From Nitrospirota bacterium (GTDB taxonomy: Bacteria; Nitrospirota; Thermodesulfovibrionia; UBA6902), in assembly GCA_016215115.1 (NCBI GenBank), contig JACRLN010000027.1, forward strand, positions 1-54,088: 54,088 nucleotides of DNA, read 5' to 3'. The notes below the pieces were generated by a model. It saw only the letters and a list, made by a program, of their open reading frames with translations, was not told the origin of the DNA and searched no databases. Numbering within the stretch: the stretch's first letter is position 1; each line of letters begins with the position of its first letter. The position numbers and the translations under genes were made by a program. Positions 1 through 10,256 of this stretch are shown in pieces.

Positions 1-207
1 AGTCAAGATAAAAAACACGATAAATGAAAACAACTAATTGATTCGGAAGATTAAATGGAATTTAAGCAGAGATAAGCAAACTTTGCGGCTATTTATTTAA
101 TGGAATGGTTACAATTACCCCCCGTCACTGAATGGTTACTGCGAAGTTTTTATTGCGCTTGATTGTTAATTAATTTTGCAGGTATACTACTAAATTACGT
201 TAAATTT
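1..207. other. intergenic, no gene seen
   Basis: All frames are interrupted by stops. The only visible structure is a short repeated GGTTAC word (around 107 and 134). The beginning of the window may cut a regulatory region, but I see no convincing promoter. Confidence 0.4.
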
Positions 208-1245
208 ATGAATAAAAAGTATCTCCATCTCTTCATAGGCCTCATAATTATTGCCTTTTCCCTATATTATGCATTTAAGGGAGTTAAGTTATCGGAACTG
301 TCCGAGGCCCTTATGTCGATCCATTATGTATATCTCATCCCTGCAATATTTTTAGTTCTATTGAGTTATTTACTCAGGGCCATGCGATGGCGCTACCTAG
401 TACGCCCTATAAAAAAGGATATTAGCACTACAACGCTTTTATCTCCCATGATGGTCGGTTATATGGCTAATATGCTGCCTGCAAGGGCAGGAGAATTTGT
501 CAGGGCGTATTTGCTTTCCAGGAAAGCAGACATCAGTTTCAGCTCCTCATTTGCGACGATTTTTATAGAGAGGCTATTTGATTTAATTGTACTTCTGCTT
601 TTGATTGTATGGATACTGCTTTTTATGCCTGAGGCTCTTACCCCGAAGAATCACGACGGCGCATATCAGATCATTGATAAAGTCAAGATATTTGGCGCTG
701 TCAGTCTGCTCTTATGCATATTTATTCTGCTGTTCTCCGCTCTCCTGCAATATAAGAATGATTGGGCTATGAAGATACTCGGTATTTGTATAAAGCCGTT
801 TCCTCAAAGATGGAGAGAAAAGATCATAGGACTGGTCCATTCTTTTACCGTAGGACTCAATATCATAAGAGACAGGCGAGGTTTCATGGCTACAATTTCC
901 CTTTCTTTTCTTATCTGGATTGTATTTATTGTTAACTATTACCCGCTTTATTGGGCCTTTGGAATAGAGAACGCACTTCCTGTTATATCTTCACTTATGA
1001 TTCTCTGTCTGACGGTTGCGATTTTTATTACTCTCGCGCCGACGCCCGGATTTCTTGGTTCGTATCATTTAGCCTGTGTTGTCACCTTACACGGAATATT
1101 CGGCATTCAAAAAGCCGTTGCTTTGAGTTATGGCATTGTTGCGTGGTTTTTAGCAATGGGGTTGACAGTTGTTATCGGGTCCTTTTATGCAATCAGAGAG
1201 CATGTCTCTTTTGGCGAGTTTTCAGCAAAAAAAGAACAGTTATAG
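208..1245 (+). CDS. flippase-like integral membrane protein (UPF0104/AglD-MprF N-domain family)
   Basis: The protein is about 345 residues and almost entirely hydrophobic, with roughly eight membrane segments. It contains the signature RAMRWRYLVRP after the second segment, PARAGEFVRAYLL, an FIERLFDL motif and a C-terminal APTPGFLGSYH stretch. These are typical of the lysylphosphatidylglycerol synthase transmembrane region/UPF0104 family, whose members flip or help modify lipids in the inner membrane. The true substrate cannot be told from sequence. The open frame extends to a TTG at 163, but the ATG at 208 followed by NKKYLHLF is the more natural start. It stands alone in front of the rpsB operon, separated by a 213-bp leader. 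Confidence 0.8.
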   Translation: MNKKYLHLFIGLIIIAFSLYYAFKGVKLSELSEALMSIHYVYLIPAIFLVLLSYLLRAMRWRYLVRPIKKDISTTTLLSPMMVGYMANMLPARAGEFVRAYLLSRKADISFSSSFATIFIERLFDLIVLLLLIVWILLFMPEALTPKNHDGAYQIIDKVKIFGAVSLLLCIFILLFSALLQYKNDWAMKILGICIKPFPQRWREKIIGLVHSFTVGLNIIRDRRGFMATISLSFLIWIVFIVNYYPLYWAFGIENALPVISSLMILCLTVAIFITLAPTPGFLGSYHLACVVTLHGIFGIQKAVALSYGIVAWFLAMGLTVVIGSFYAIREHVSFGEFSAKKEQL

Positions 1246-1458
1246 TCCCGTCCCCCGCATTTTTTTGGGTCAATCAAAGAATCACAAGAAAATTATTGAA
1301 ATAACACTGTAAGTTATGATAGTCTTATTAGTACAAAAACACGGAAGATTTTTTTATCTTCTGAAATTACACACGTCCATCCAATCTTCTTCCTGACAGT
1401 GTCCTGAAGGTTCGGGATTCAGGGAGAAAGGACGGAGGAATAAACTGAGGAGGTTTGC
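1246..1458 (+). promoter_or_regulatory. rpsB leader region
   Basis: This 213-bp gap precedes rpsB and holds a hairpin-capable GAAGAT-T5-ATCTTC stretch (around 1345-1362). A G-rich, AGGA-rich segment runs into a strong GAGGAGG ribosome site at 1447-1453. A structured S2 autoregulatory leader is common before rpsB, so that is a reasonable inference. I could not match a defined leader motif. Confidence 0.35.
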
Positions 1459-2232
1459 ATGGTAGTAACAATGAAGGATCTTTTGGAAGCCGGTGTGCAT
1501 TTTGGACACCAGGTGAAACGCTGGAATCCCAAGATGAAAAAATATATTTTTGGACAGCGCAACGGCATCTATATTATTGACCTGCAGAAAACAGTCAAGA
1601 TGTTTGAGGACGCCTACAACTTTATCAAAGACATCTCCAGCAAAGGAGAGACAGTTATGTTTGTCGGGACCAAGAAACAGGCGCAGGATGTAATAATCGA
1701 AGAAGCCCGCAGGGCGCAGTCTTTTTATGTTAACCAGCGCTGGCTTGGCGGTATGCTGACAAACTTTACAACAGTCAAGCAGGGGATTGACAAGCTGAAG
1801 AAAATAGAAAAAATGAAAGAGGACGGGACGTATGATCTCCTGACAAAAAAAGAAGTCGCAAAATATGAGGCGGAAAGAATGCGTCTTGAGAAAAATCTCA
1901 GCGGAGTGAAGGAGATGGGCAATCTGCCAGGAGCGGTCTTTATTGTTGATCCAAAAAAAGAATCTATTGGTGTTGCTGAAGCTAAAAAATTATCTATCCC
2001 CATAGTTGGCCTTGTTGACACTAATTGCGACCCTGATGATATTGACTATGTAATACCGGGTAATGACGATGCAATAAGGTCTATAAAACTTATCACATCA
2101 AAAATGGCTGAAGCAATTCTTGAAGGGAAAAATATTTTAAACAAGACCATTAGTGATACTTCTGAAAAGGCGTCTATTGCGGAAAAGATAGCTGAGGAAG
2201 AGAAAAACGAGAAGGAGGAAGTAACAGGATGA
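1459..2232 (+). CDS. rpsB: 30S ribosomal protein S2
   Basis: The 257-residue protein begins [22 protein letters not shown] after a short MVVT extension and contains WLGGMLTNF and a VDTNCDPD segment, all classic S2 signatures. S2 binds the head/platform region of the small ribosomal subunit and is needed for S1 docking. A strong GAGGAGG lies seven bases before the ATG. The end is Glu/Lys-rich. The stop overlaps the tsf start as ATGA, giving the canonical rpsB-tsf coupled pair, followed by pyrH and frr as in most bacteria. Confidence 0.98.
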   Translation: MVVTMKDLLEAGVHFGHQVKRWNPKMKKYIFGQRNGIYIIDLQKTVKMFEDAYNFIKDISSKGETVMFVGTKKQAQDVIIEEARRAQSFYVNQRWLGGMLTNFTTVKQGIDKLKKIEKMKEDGTYDLLTKKEVAKYEAERMRLEKNLSGVKEMGNLPGAVFIVDPKKESIGVAEAKKLSIPIVGLVDTNCDPDDIDYVIPGNDDAIRSIKLITSKMAEAILEGKNILNKTISDTSEKASIAEKIAEEEKNEKEEVTG

Positions 2233-2825
2233 ACATTACAGCGGACGCCGTAAAAGAGTTGAGAGAACAAACAGGCGCGGGTATGATGGACTGCAAAAAG
2301 GCCCTCAGCGAGGCCGGAGGCAGCGTTGAAAAAGCGTTGGATGTACTCAGAAAAAAAGGTCTTGCGATGGCTTCCAAAAAAGCCGCCAGAGAAGCTTCTC
2401 AGGGATTGATCGGCTCTTATATACACATGGGGAAAATAGGGGTCCTTGTCGAGGTTAATTGCGAGACGGATTTTGTAGCAAAGACAGATGATTTTCAGGA
2501 GCTTGTTAAAGACATTGCCATGCATATTGCCGCTTCAAATCCAGCATATGTAAAGAGAGAAGAAGTCCCTTTAGGAGTCATAGAAAAGGAGAAAGCGATA
2601 TATGCTTCTCAGGTAACAAACAAGCCGCCACAGGTAGTTGAAAAAATTGTCGAGGGAAAGCTTGAAAAATTTTACTCCGACATGTGTCTTGTGGATCAAA
2701 TTTTTATAAAAGACCAGGAGCAGAAGAAGAAGATTAAAGACTTAATTATAGAAAAAATAGCCAAACTTGGAGAGAATATTGTAATAAAACGTTTTGTCAG
2801 ATTTCAGCTTGGGGAAAAAATTTAA
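2229..2825 (+). CDS. tsf: elongation factor Ts
   Basis: EF-Ts is the guanine-nucleotide exchange factor for EF-Tu. The sequence starts with the UBA-like module ([19 protein letters not shown]) and continues with the CETDFVAK core that contacts EF-Tu. At 198 residues it is the short form, with a single core subdomain as in Thermus and cyanobacteria, rather than the roughly 280-residue Escherichia coli form. Its ATG overlaps the rpsB stop, indicating translational coupling. Confidence 0.97.
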   Translation: MNITADAVKELREQTGAGMMDCKKALSEAGGSVEKALDVLRKKGLAMASKKAAREASQGLIGSYIHMGKIGVLVEVNCETDFVAKTDDFQELVKDIAMHIAASNPAYVKREEVPLGVIEKEKAIYASQVTNKPPQVVEKIVEGKLEKFYSDMCLVDQIFIKDQEQKKKIKDLIIEKIAKLGENIVIKRFVRFQLGEKI

Positions 2826-2836
2826 AATTAAAATTT

Positions 2837-2938
2837 GCCACAGAGGTCACAGAGAGAAAAACAGGAAATAATAAGTGAAAAATTGGAAATAAAGAAATTT
2901 TCTATTTATTCTTCGTCTTTCTCTGTGTTCTCTGTGGC
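2837..2938. repeat. CACAGAG-type long inverted repeat between tsf and pyrH
   Basis: Arms at 2837-2859 and 2918-2938 both read outwards as GCCACAGAG..CACAGAGA and are near-perfect reverse complements, with an A+T-rich spacer between them. The element interrupts the otherwise tight rpsB-tsf-pyrH-frr operon. It looks like a small non-coding mobile or REP-type palindrome rather than a terminator, as no T-run follows. Confidence 0.7.
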
Positions 2939-2951
2939 TTAGGAAAATTTT

Positions 2952-3716
2952 ATGAAGACACGTAAATCCAGATACAAAAGAGTTCTGCTGAAATTAAGCG
3001 GTGAAGCCCTGATGGGCAGCAAGAACTTCGGTATTGACCAGAAGGTCGTACAGTATATTTCAAAAGAACTTAAAGGGATTTCCAATCTGGGGGTTCAGGT
3101 TGCAATAGTAATAGGAGGGGGTAACATTTTTCGCGGCCTTGAGGCCAGCGCAGAAGGTATGGAGAGAACCTCGGCAGACTACATGGGAATGCTGGCAACG
3201 GCATTAAATGCCCTGGCCCTTCAGAATGCCCTGGAGATAAATGGGATGCCCACCAGGGTATTGTCAGCCATAGAGATGCGTGAACTTGCAGAACCATATA
3301 TAAGAAGGAGGGCCATCAGGCATCTTGAAAAGGGAAGGTTTGTAATATTTGCATGCGGCACAGGTAATCCATACTTTACTACTGATACGGCAGCAGCCTT
3401 AAGGGCCATGGAAATAGGGGCGGACATTATATTGAAAGCTACAAAAGTAAATGGTGTCTACACCAGTGACCCGATGAAAAACCCTGCCGCAAAAAAATTT
3501 CCGGAAATTACATATATAGACGTTCTCAAAAAAGGGTTAAAGGTTATGGATTCTACCGCCATATCACTCTGTATGGACAATAAACTCCCGATAATGGTTT
3601 TCAGTCTCATGAAAAACGGAAATATCAGAAAAATATTAGAAGGTAAGAAGATCGGGACACTGGTAACAGGAGGAATTCCTTATGCAAAAAGAGGTAAAGG
3701 CAAAACTCACAGATAA
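2952..3716 (+). CDS. pyrH: UMP kinase
   Basis: This amino-acid-kinase-fold enzyme phosphorylates UMP to UDP in pyrimidine nucleotide synthesis. Visible motifs are [13 protein letters not shown], the glycine loop IGGGNIFRG, and [20 protein letters not shown] with VNGVYTSDP for nucleotide binding. The length is 254 residues, about 14 more than usual. The extra C-terminal residues after IGTLVTG are basic and overlap frr by 35 bases, so the downstream ribosome site lies inside this gene. Confidence 0.96.
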   Translation: MKTRKSRYKRVLLKLSGEALMGSKNFGIDQKVVQYISKELKGISNLGVQVAIVIGGGNIFRGLEASAEGMERTSADYMGMLATALNALALQNALEINGMPTRVLSAIEMRELAEPYIRRRAIRHLEKGRFVIFACGTGNPYFTTDTAAALRAMEIGADIILKATKVNGVYTSDPMKNPAAKKFPEITYIDVLKKGLKVMDSTAISLCMDNKLPIMVFSLMKNGNIRKILEGKKIGTLVTGGIPYAKRGKGKTHR

Positions 3717-4239
3717 AATGGAAAAAACAATTGAGGCCCTGAAAAAAGATTTTGCAGGCATAAGGACAGGGCGCGCATCGTTGTCTATTTTTGACGGAAT
3801 ACTTGTCAATTATTTCGGGACCCCTACCCCGATTAATCATGTGGCTACATTAAGCGTTCCTGAAAGCAGATTAATTATAATTCAGCCGTGGGATCCCAAA
3901 CTGATATCAGAAATTGAAAAAGCCATTCAAAAATCCGACCTCGGTTTAAACCCTGGGAATGATGGTAAAATTATAAGGATAGCCATTCCTCAGCTTACAG
4001 AGGATCGCAGGAAAGAGATTGTCAAACATGTGCATAAAAGAGGAGAAGAGGCAAAGGTTTCGGTAAGGAATATCCGGCGGGACAGCAATGAAGAAATGAA
4101 AAAACTTGAAAAGGAAAAGCATGTGAGCGAGGATGAAACGAAACGCGCAATAGAAGAAATACAGAAAATCACGGATTCTTATATAAAAAAAGTGGACGAA
4201 GTTGTTTTACATAAAGAAGCAGAGATAATGGAAGTTTGA
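3682..4239 (+). CDS. frr: ribosome recycling factor
   Basis: RRF splits post-termination ribosomes together with EF-G. The 185-residue length and the [17 protein letters not shown] and [15 protein letters not shown] segments are diagnostic. The start at 3682 gives the family-standard length and is preceded by a strong AGGAGGA at 3668-3674. The 35-base overlap with pyrH is therefore probably real. A later ATG at 3718 would truncate the first helix. Confidence 0.96.
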   Translation: MQKEVKAKLTDKMEKTIEALKKDFAGIRTGRASLSIFDGILVNYFGTPTPINHVATLSVPESRLIIIQPWDPKLISEIEKAIQKSDLGLNPGNDGKIIRIAIPQLTEDRRKEIVKHVHKRGEEAKVSVRNIRRDSNEEMKKLEKEKHVSEDETKRAIEEIQKITDSYIKKVDEVVLHKEAEIMEV

Positions 4240-4245
4240 AAATAA

Positions 4246-4305
4246 AGCTGTCAGCTATCAGCAGTCAGCGTTCAGTTTTAAATCGTTAGCTGATCGCTGA
4301 CAGCT
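4246..4305. repeat. AGCTGACAGCT inverted repeat
   Basis: Arms 4246-4262 and 4289-4305 are reverse complements at 16 of 17 positions and could form a hairpin after frr. No T-run follows, so it is not a classic intrinsic terminator. Related AGCTnnnAGCT strings occur at 8294-8331 and 30343-30379. Confidence 0.65.
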
Positions 4306-4319
4306 AATCGCTATCTTAA

Positions 4320-5336
<1,017 letters not shown>

Positions 5337-5345
5337 ACATATATT

Positions 5346-6566
5346 ATGGAAAACAGTCATTCTCTCCCAATTAAAGGAGTATTAAATAAACTTTCCATAA
5401 GGGATCTGGATATCAAAGGCAAGAGGGTCTTCATACGTGTTGATTTTAACGTGCCTCTTGATGAAAACCTCAACATTACTGACGACAGAAGAATACGCTC
5501 CGCGCTCCCGACCATTAATTATGCAATCGATGAAGGCGCAAAAATAATCATAGCGTCACACCTTGGGAGACCCAAAGGAAGATTTGACAAGCGCTACAGC
5601 CTTTCATCTGTTTCAAGAAGACTGCAGCGGCTTATCAAGAAAGAGGTAAAATTTCTGCCTGATTGCATTGGCCCTGAGACAGAAGTCGCTGTTACCAAAA
5701 TGTCTGACGGTGACATAATACTTCTTGAAAACCTCAGGTTTCATGCTGAAGAAGAGAAAAACGATGAAGAGTTCAGCAGAAAACTGTCAAAACTCGCTGA
5801 TTACTATGTGAACGACGCCTTTGGAGCGGCACACAGAAGCCACGCCTCAATAGTCGGTATAACAAAATTCCTTCCGGCTGCCGCGGGTTTCCTTCTCCAG
5901 AAAGAGATAGAGTACCTGCAGGGTGTTACAACTCATCCTGTAAAACCCTTTGTCGCCATTCTTGGCGGCGCAAAGGTTTCAGGAAAGATAGACGTAATCA
6001 GAAACCTTGAAAAGAAGGTTGACAAGGTCATCGTCGGCGGGGGGATGGCATTCACATTTTTAAAGGCAATGGGATACAATGTCGGGGACTCTCTTGTGGA
6101 AAATGACATGCTGGACCTTGCCAATGATATAAGGGACAGCGTTACCTCTAAAGGGATAAAATTCTATCTCCCTGTAGATTGCGTTATCGCTCAAAGTATA
6201 GAGCCGGGTGCAGAGACAAAGCTTGTTACTGCCCAGGAAATTCCCAACGGCTGGAAGGCCGTAGATATAGGTCCTGCATCAGTTAAACTTTTCTCGGAAG
6301 CGCTTGAAAGCGCAAAGACCATTTTATGGAACGGACCGATGGGTGTTTTTGAAGTCGATGCATTCTCACGCGGGACCTTTTCGATTGCTCACGCCGTTGC
6401 CGATGCCTATGCCCTCACGATTGTTGGCGGTGGAGATACGGACCTTGCTGTAAGCAGGGCAGGAGTTGCGGAAAGCATTTCTTTTATCTCAACCGGCGGA
6501 GGGGCAGCGCTTGAGCTTCTTGAAGGGCAAGACCTGCCCGGTCTCGGAGCGTTGACGGACAAGTAA
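5346..6566 (+). CDS. pgk: phosphoglycerate kinase
   Basis: PGK transfers the acyl phosphate of 1,3-bisphosphoglycerate to ADP. Motifs are RVFIRVDFNVPLD, the substrate basic patch ASHLGRPKG, LENLRFH, NDAFGAAHRSHAS, and the nucleotide loops GGAKVSGK and GGGDTD near the end. The 406 residues include about 15 extra at the N-terminus before the usual NKLSIRDLDIKGK. No better in-frame start is visible downstream, and only a weak ribosome site precedes the ATG at 5346. It is probably co-transcribed with gapA. Confidence 0.97.
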   Translation: MENSHSLPIKGVLNKLSIRDLDIKGKRVFIRVDFNVPLDENLNITDDRRIRSALPTINYAIDEGAKIIIASHLGRPKGRFDKRYSLSSVSRRLQRLIKKEVKFLPDCIGPETEVAVTKMSDGDIILLENLRFHAEEEKNDEEFSRKLSKLADYYVNDAFGAAHRSHASIVGITKFLPAAAGFLLQKEIEYLQGVTTHPVKPFVAILGGAKVSGKIDVIRNLEKKVDKVIVGGGMAFTFLKAMGYNVGDSLVENDMLDLANDIRDSVTSKGIKFYLPVDCVIAQSIEPGAETKLVTAQEIPNGWKAVDIGPASVKLFSEALESAKTILWNGPMGVFEVDAFSRGTFSIAHAVADAYALTIVGGGDTDLAVSRAGVAESISFISTGGGAALELLEGQDLPGLGALTDK

Positions 6567-6569
6567 GAA

Positions 6570-6609
6570 ATTTTAAATTTTAAATCTCAAATTTGAAATT
6601 TAAAATTTT
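6570..6609. terminator. A/T-rich palindrome between convergent pgk and smpB
   Basis: The gap is an almost perfect ATTTTAAATTT-type inverted repeat ending in a T-run on the plus strand. It runs into the last codons of smpB. It could act as a bidirectional terminator for the two convergent genes, though an all-A/T stem is weak. Confidence 0.4.
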
Positions 6610-7046
6610 TTCATGTGCCTCTCTATTTCCCTCTTTGCTTCTTTTTCTTTTATTGCCTCTCTTTTTTCATACTGCCTTTTACCTTTGGCAAGGCCAATCT
6701 CGACTTTTGCTTTTCCATTTTTAAAATATATCTTTAGAGGTATGAGTGTAAATCCTTTCTGGCTGATGTTGCCAAGCAGTTTGTCTATTTCTTTAGCGTG
6801 GAGGAGCAATTTTCTTGTTCTTAACGGATCATGGTTCTGGATATTTCCGTGGCTATAGGGACTGATGTGACAATTAAAAAGGAACACCTCTTTATTTTTA
6901 ACAATAGCATAGCTGTCTTTGAGATTAGCTTTGCCTTCACGTAGAGATTTTACTTCTGTTCCGAGGAGAGAAATGCCCGCTTCATAGGTCTCCTGAATAA
7001 AGTAATCATGATATGCCTTTCTATTGGTTGTAACAATGTTTTCCAT
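6600..7046 (-). CDS. smpB: SsrA-binding protein SmpB
   Basis: SmpB binds tmRNA and delivers it to stalled ribosomes for trans-translation. The 148-residue sequence shows the OB-fold motifs [53 protein letters not shown] and [24 protein letters not shown]. The basic tail enters the decoding site. No ssrA gene is visible in this window. Confidence 0.97.
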   Translation of the reverse strand: MENIVTTNRKAYHDYFIQETYEAGISLLGTEVKSLREGKANLKDSYAIVKNKEVFLFNCHISPYSHGNIQNHDPLRTRKLLLHAKEIDKLLGNISQKGFTLIPLKIYFKNGKAKVEIGLAKGKRQYEKREAIKEKEAKREIERHMKKF

Positions 7047-7106
7047 GATAAAAAGGATAACTTACAGTGTTTGGCAAGTCAATATGGTTTAACTTGTATT
7101 GTTTAT

Positions 7107-7134
7107 GTAGGGGCAATTCATGAATTGCCCCTAC
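7107..7134. repeat. 28-bp perfect palindrome, copy 1
   Basis: This is a perfect palindrome beginning GTAGGGGCAATTCA and reading the same on the other strand. The same 28 bases recur at 26608-26635. Here its right end supplies the TAG stop codon (7131-7133, minus strand) of the metallophosphoesterase gene. Confidence 0.9.
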
Positions 7135-8279
7135 TGAATTCTGCTCTCACGCACCAGCTCAATCACCGTCACTTCCGGCGGTGACATAAAGCGCATCGGC
7201 GGTCCCCATGTGCCTGTGCCGCGGCTTACATAAAGGGTGGAATTGCTGAAGATGTTAAAAATACCGGACTGATGCGGGAAAAACATTTTTGTGATGAGAC
7301 TGAAGGGAAATATCTGCCCTTTGTGTGTATGTCCTGAAAGCTGCAGGTCGAAAAGGCCTTGTGAGGCGTTATCCACAAAAGGCCTGTGTTTGAGCAGCAG
7401 TGTAAACCTGCCGTTATTAAGCTCCGAGAGTAATGCCTTTTCCGAGACTTTATTAAAACGGTTAAAAGTATTTCCTGCGGGGTCGTCTACGCCGGCAATA
7501 TTCATTATATTTCCAACATGCACACTTTCTCCCTGCAGTAATTTAAACCCGGCCTTCCGGGTAAAATCCAGCGCCTGATCTATCCCGGCATAAAATTCAT
7601 GATTGCCTGTTATGGCGAATTTTCCGTACCGGGGATTAATTTCCTTCAGGAGTTCTGCAAGCCCTTCAAGCTTATTTATCTGTCCATCAACAAGGTCGCC
7701 TGTTGATACCAGTATGTCCGGGCTTGCAGCATTCACACTGTCTATGATTCCTTTCAGCCTGTCTTCTCTGACTATCAAACCGATATGAACATCGGAAATC
7801 TGGACTATTTTTAATCTGCTGATATTATCCGGGAGTTTTGATGTCCTGATGGTAACTTGTTCGGTACGGATATTCATTGCTTCAAAAAAGCCGTAAGCAC
7901 TTACTGTCATTGAAAGCACAAGGGGAATAAAAAAAGAAAACCCTGCAGAGGGAATCATGGTTGAGAAGTTTTTCCGCGATATCAAAGCAGTCAGAAATAT
8001 GACAAGCCGGTAGATCTCAAACAGCAATGATGAAGATACAAACAGGAACAGTACCCCCATCCATATATAACCGATATAAGACATTACCCTCGCAAAAAAT
8101 TCAAAGCCATGTCTTTCGGAAAAATTAATGATGAAGGGAGCAAGGACCATGATGAGCATGAATATAGCGATAAAGATATTGGTCCTGAAGCTTAAGGTCA
8201 GAGCGGCCCTTGCCCTGAAAAAGCCATATACATGGAGAAGGGTATAAACTAGGAAAAAAGATACAAGAATAAGTCTCAA
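7131..8279 (-). CDS. membrane-anchored metallophosphoesterase (YkuE/YaeI-like)
   Basis: The first 150 or so residues hold four hydrophobic segments. A calcineurin-like phosphoesterase domain follows, with all metal-binding motifs: QISDVHIG, STGDLVDG, ITGNHEFYAG and QLSGHTHKGQ. Relatives (YkuE, YaeI, LpxH-like) hydrolyse phosphodiester bonds of lipids such as UDP-diacylglucosamine, but the substrate here is unknown. The active site probably faces one side of the inner membrane. The last codon and stop fall in the palindrome 7107-7134, so the C-terminus may be slightly altered. Confidence 0.9.
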   Translation of the reverse strand: MRLILVSFFLVYTLLHVYGFFRARAALTLSFRTNIFIAIFMLIMVLAPFIINFSERHGFEFFARVMSYIGYIWMGVLFLFVSSSLLFEIYRLVIFLTALISRKNFSTMIPSAGFSFFIPLVLSMTVSAYGFFEAMNIRTEQVTIRTSKLPDNISRLKIVQISDVHIGLIVREDRLKGIIDSVNAASPDILVSTGDLVDGQINKLEGLAELLKEINPRYGKFAITGNHEFYAGIDQALDFTRKAGFKLLQGESVHVGNIMNIAGVDDPAGNTFNRFNKVSEKALLSELNNGRFTLLLKHRPFVDNASQGLFDLQLSGHTHKGQIFPFSLITKMFFPHQSGIFNIFSNSTLYVSRGTGTWGPPMRFMSPPEVTVIELVRESRIQ

Positions 8280-8293
8280 GATTGTCTCCGTGC

Positions 8294-8331
8294 TTTAAGC
8301 TCTTAGCTATTAGCTTACAGCTATCAGCTTA
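8294..8331. repeat. AGCT-rich simple repeat
   Basis: A run of AGCTnTTAGCT, TAGCTTACAGCT and ATCAGCT units lies upstream of the metallophosphoesterase. It is the same family as the strings at 4246 and 30343, of unknown function. Confidence 0.5.
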
Positions 8332-8458
8332 TTAAACAGTCTACCCTGCTTTACTGTAGCAGTTTTAACAGAGTCGCCTATAACTATTATGCATAATCTG
8401 TTGTTTTCTGTAACGTCCGCCATTCTTTAAGCAAGGTAAGTTACAATATCATATAAAC

Positions 8459-9868
8459 ATGCAAGGCAAACCGTTGAAAATGTTTTTCTCAGGCATAGGC
8501 GGAAGCGGCGTATCTGCTATAGCCGGTCTTATGGCTGATAAAGGGCATCTTGTATTCGGTTCGGACAGGGCGTTTGATAAGGACCCCTGCCATCCGCTCA
8601 TAAATACATTTCAATCCATGGGAATTACAATGGTCCCTCAGGATGGAAAAGGCATTGATGTCACTTTTGATCTTGCAGTTTTCAGCACAGCGGTGGAGCC
8701 TGATAAACCTGAAGTCATAAAGGCAAAATCGCTTGGAATATCTGTAAAGACACGGCCTGAATACCTTGCTGAAATCACTGATACATTCAAAACAATTGCT
8801 GTTGCCGGGACGAGCGGAAAATCAACCACATCCGGCTTACTCGCTTTTCTCATGATGAGGCTCGGCCTCGAACCCAATTTTCTCGGCGGGGGCAGGGTAA
8901 AACAATTTAAATCGTTTTCCAATCCGGGTAATTTTCTGACAGGCAATTCAAATTATCTTGTTATCGAGGCATGTGAGTCAGATGGAACTATCGTAAACTA
9001 CAAGCCCTGGCATTCAATCATTTTAAACCTTGATCTTGATCACCACACAATTGATAAAACTGCACAGATGTTTGAGATACTTATGAGGAACACCAAAGGG
9101 AAAATCTTCGTTAATGCTGATGACAGTAACCTTAAAGAAATAACAAAGGAAAATGCGATAACCTTCTCTATACATAATCCTTCTCATTATAAAGCAGAAG
9201 GAATATCATATCATCGTTTCAGCACGGATTTTTCAGTTAACGGAACAGGATTCAGTCTCTCTCTTCCCGGAGAATACAATCTTTGCAATGCCCTGTCATG
9301 TATTGCCTTCCTGTCGGAAATGGGGATATCGCGAGGCGATATAGCCGCCGTTCTTCCTGATTTTCAGGGGATAGAAAGACGGTTTGACATCCACCTGAAT
9401 GAGGGGGAAAGACTTGTTATTGATGACTATGCCCACAATCCGCACAAAATATCTTCACTCATGAAAACCGTGAAACAAGTAAGAGAAAAGATATGTTACA
9501 TCTTCCAGCCTCACGGATTCGGCCCGACGAGACTGATGAAAAAAGAATACATAACGGTATTTGCAGAAAATCTTCGGGCTGCCGATCACCTTATATTATT
9601 GCCGATATATTATGTGGGTGGAACCGCAAGTAAAGACATATCAAGCCAGGACCTTGCCGAGGGCATACGTTCAAGTGGAAAATCTGTTGAGGTAATTGAA
9701 AAGAGAGAAGATATTTTAAGAAGAATTAATGAATACAAGACTTATGTTGTCTTCGGCGCACGGGATGAGACCCTTTCGGACTTCACAAAAAAAATAGCAG
9801 GAGCACTTGCTGTTGCGGTGAGAGATGATTTTAACTTCAAGGATAAACCGACATGCCGAGGCTTCTGA
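8459..9868 (+). CDS. Mur ligase family protein, MurC/Mpl-like
   Basis: The N-terminal UDP-muramyl-binding motif is FFSGIGGSGVSAIAGLM. The ATP P-loop GTSGKSTTSG and the C-terminal DDYAHNPHKI follow. These define the MurC/Mpl branch, which joins L-alanine or a murein tripeptide to UDP-N-acetylmuramate. The P-loop has Ser where MurC/Mpl usually have His and Lys-Thr (GTHGKTTT), so substrate assignment between MurC, Mpl or a paralogue is open. No other mur genes are adjacent, which favours a recycling or specialised role. No clear ribosome site precedes the ATG. Its last 32 bases overlap the convergent PIN-toxin gene. Confidence 0.8.
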   Translation: MQGKPLKMFFSGIGGSGVSAIAGLMADKGHLVFGSDRAFDKDPCHPLINTFQSMGITMVPQDGKGIDVTFDLAVFSTAVEPDKPEVIKAKSLGISVKTRPEYLAEITDTFKTIAVAGTSGKSTTSGLLAFLMMRLGLEPNFLGGGRVKQFKSFSNPGNFLTGNSNYLVIEACESDGTIVNYKPWHSIILNLDLDHHTIDKTAQMFEILMRNTKGKIFVNADDSNLKEITKENAITFSIHNPSHYKAEGISYHRFSTDFSVNGTGFSLSLPGEYNLCNALSCIAFLSEMGISRGDIAAVLPDFQGIERRFDIHLNEGERLVIDDYAHNPHKISSLMKTVKQVREKICYIFQPHGFGPTRLMKKEYITVFAENLRAADHLILLPIYYVGGTASKDISSQDLAEGIRSSGKSVEVIEKREDILRRINEYKTYVVFGARDETLSDFTKKIAGALAVAVRDDFNFKDKPTCRGF

Positions 9869-10256
9869 AATCTTTATCAAAAGTGAAGCACGGGATGTTA
9901 TCAAGCATATGAGAGATAACGACATAGGAAATGGCGTCGCACAGGGAAAGTTTTTTATCTTTGGAGAGTTTCTTGAATATCTCAGCTGCTGCGGTCCTGA
10001 CAGAAGTGTCGTACTGAACGATATGAAGAGACGGTTGTACTTCATCCAGAAATTCAACTGCTGTTTTATAATCCGCTCTGTAACGGAGAAGCGTTACGGT
10101 TTCGCTTATAACGTCCCATGTGGTATAAAGCATGACGGCGTTGTTCAAGCAATATTCAAGCAGTTCGCCTGCTTTTTCAAAATTGGTATCATCGGGGCAT
10201 AAGGATGCAAAAAAAAACGACGTATCGCAAAAGGCTTTATTATGGGGAAGAATCAA
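9837..10256 (-). CDS. PIN-domain toxin (VapC-like)
   Basis: This 139-residue PIN-fold protein has acidic residues in the expected places: Asp11 (AFCDTSFFF), Glu52 (VISETV), Asp107 (LSLCDAISYVV) and Asp127/129 (CFTFDKDF). PIN toxins are Mg2+-dependent RNases, often cleaving initiator tRNA or rRNA. The start is a TTG overlapping the stop of the upstream antitoxin (TTGA), the usual coupled antitoxin-toxin arrangement. It is convergent with, and overlaps, the Mur ligase gene by 32 bases. Confidence 0.88.
   Translation of the reverse strand: MILPHNKAFCDTSFFFASLCPDDTNFEKAGELLEYCLNNAVMLYTTWDVISETVTLLRYRADYKTAVEFLDEVQPSLHIVQYDTSVRTAAAEIFKKLSKDKKLSLCDAISYVVISHMLDNIPCFTFDKDFRSLGMSVYP

Noticed and set aside
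1290-1320. rpsB promoter from TTGAAA and TATGAT
   Set aside because: The two hexamers are only 13 bases apart, too close for a sigma-70 promoter.
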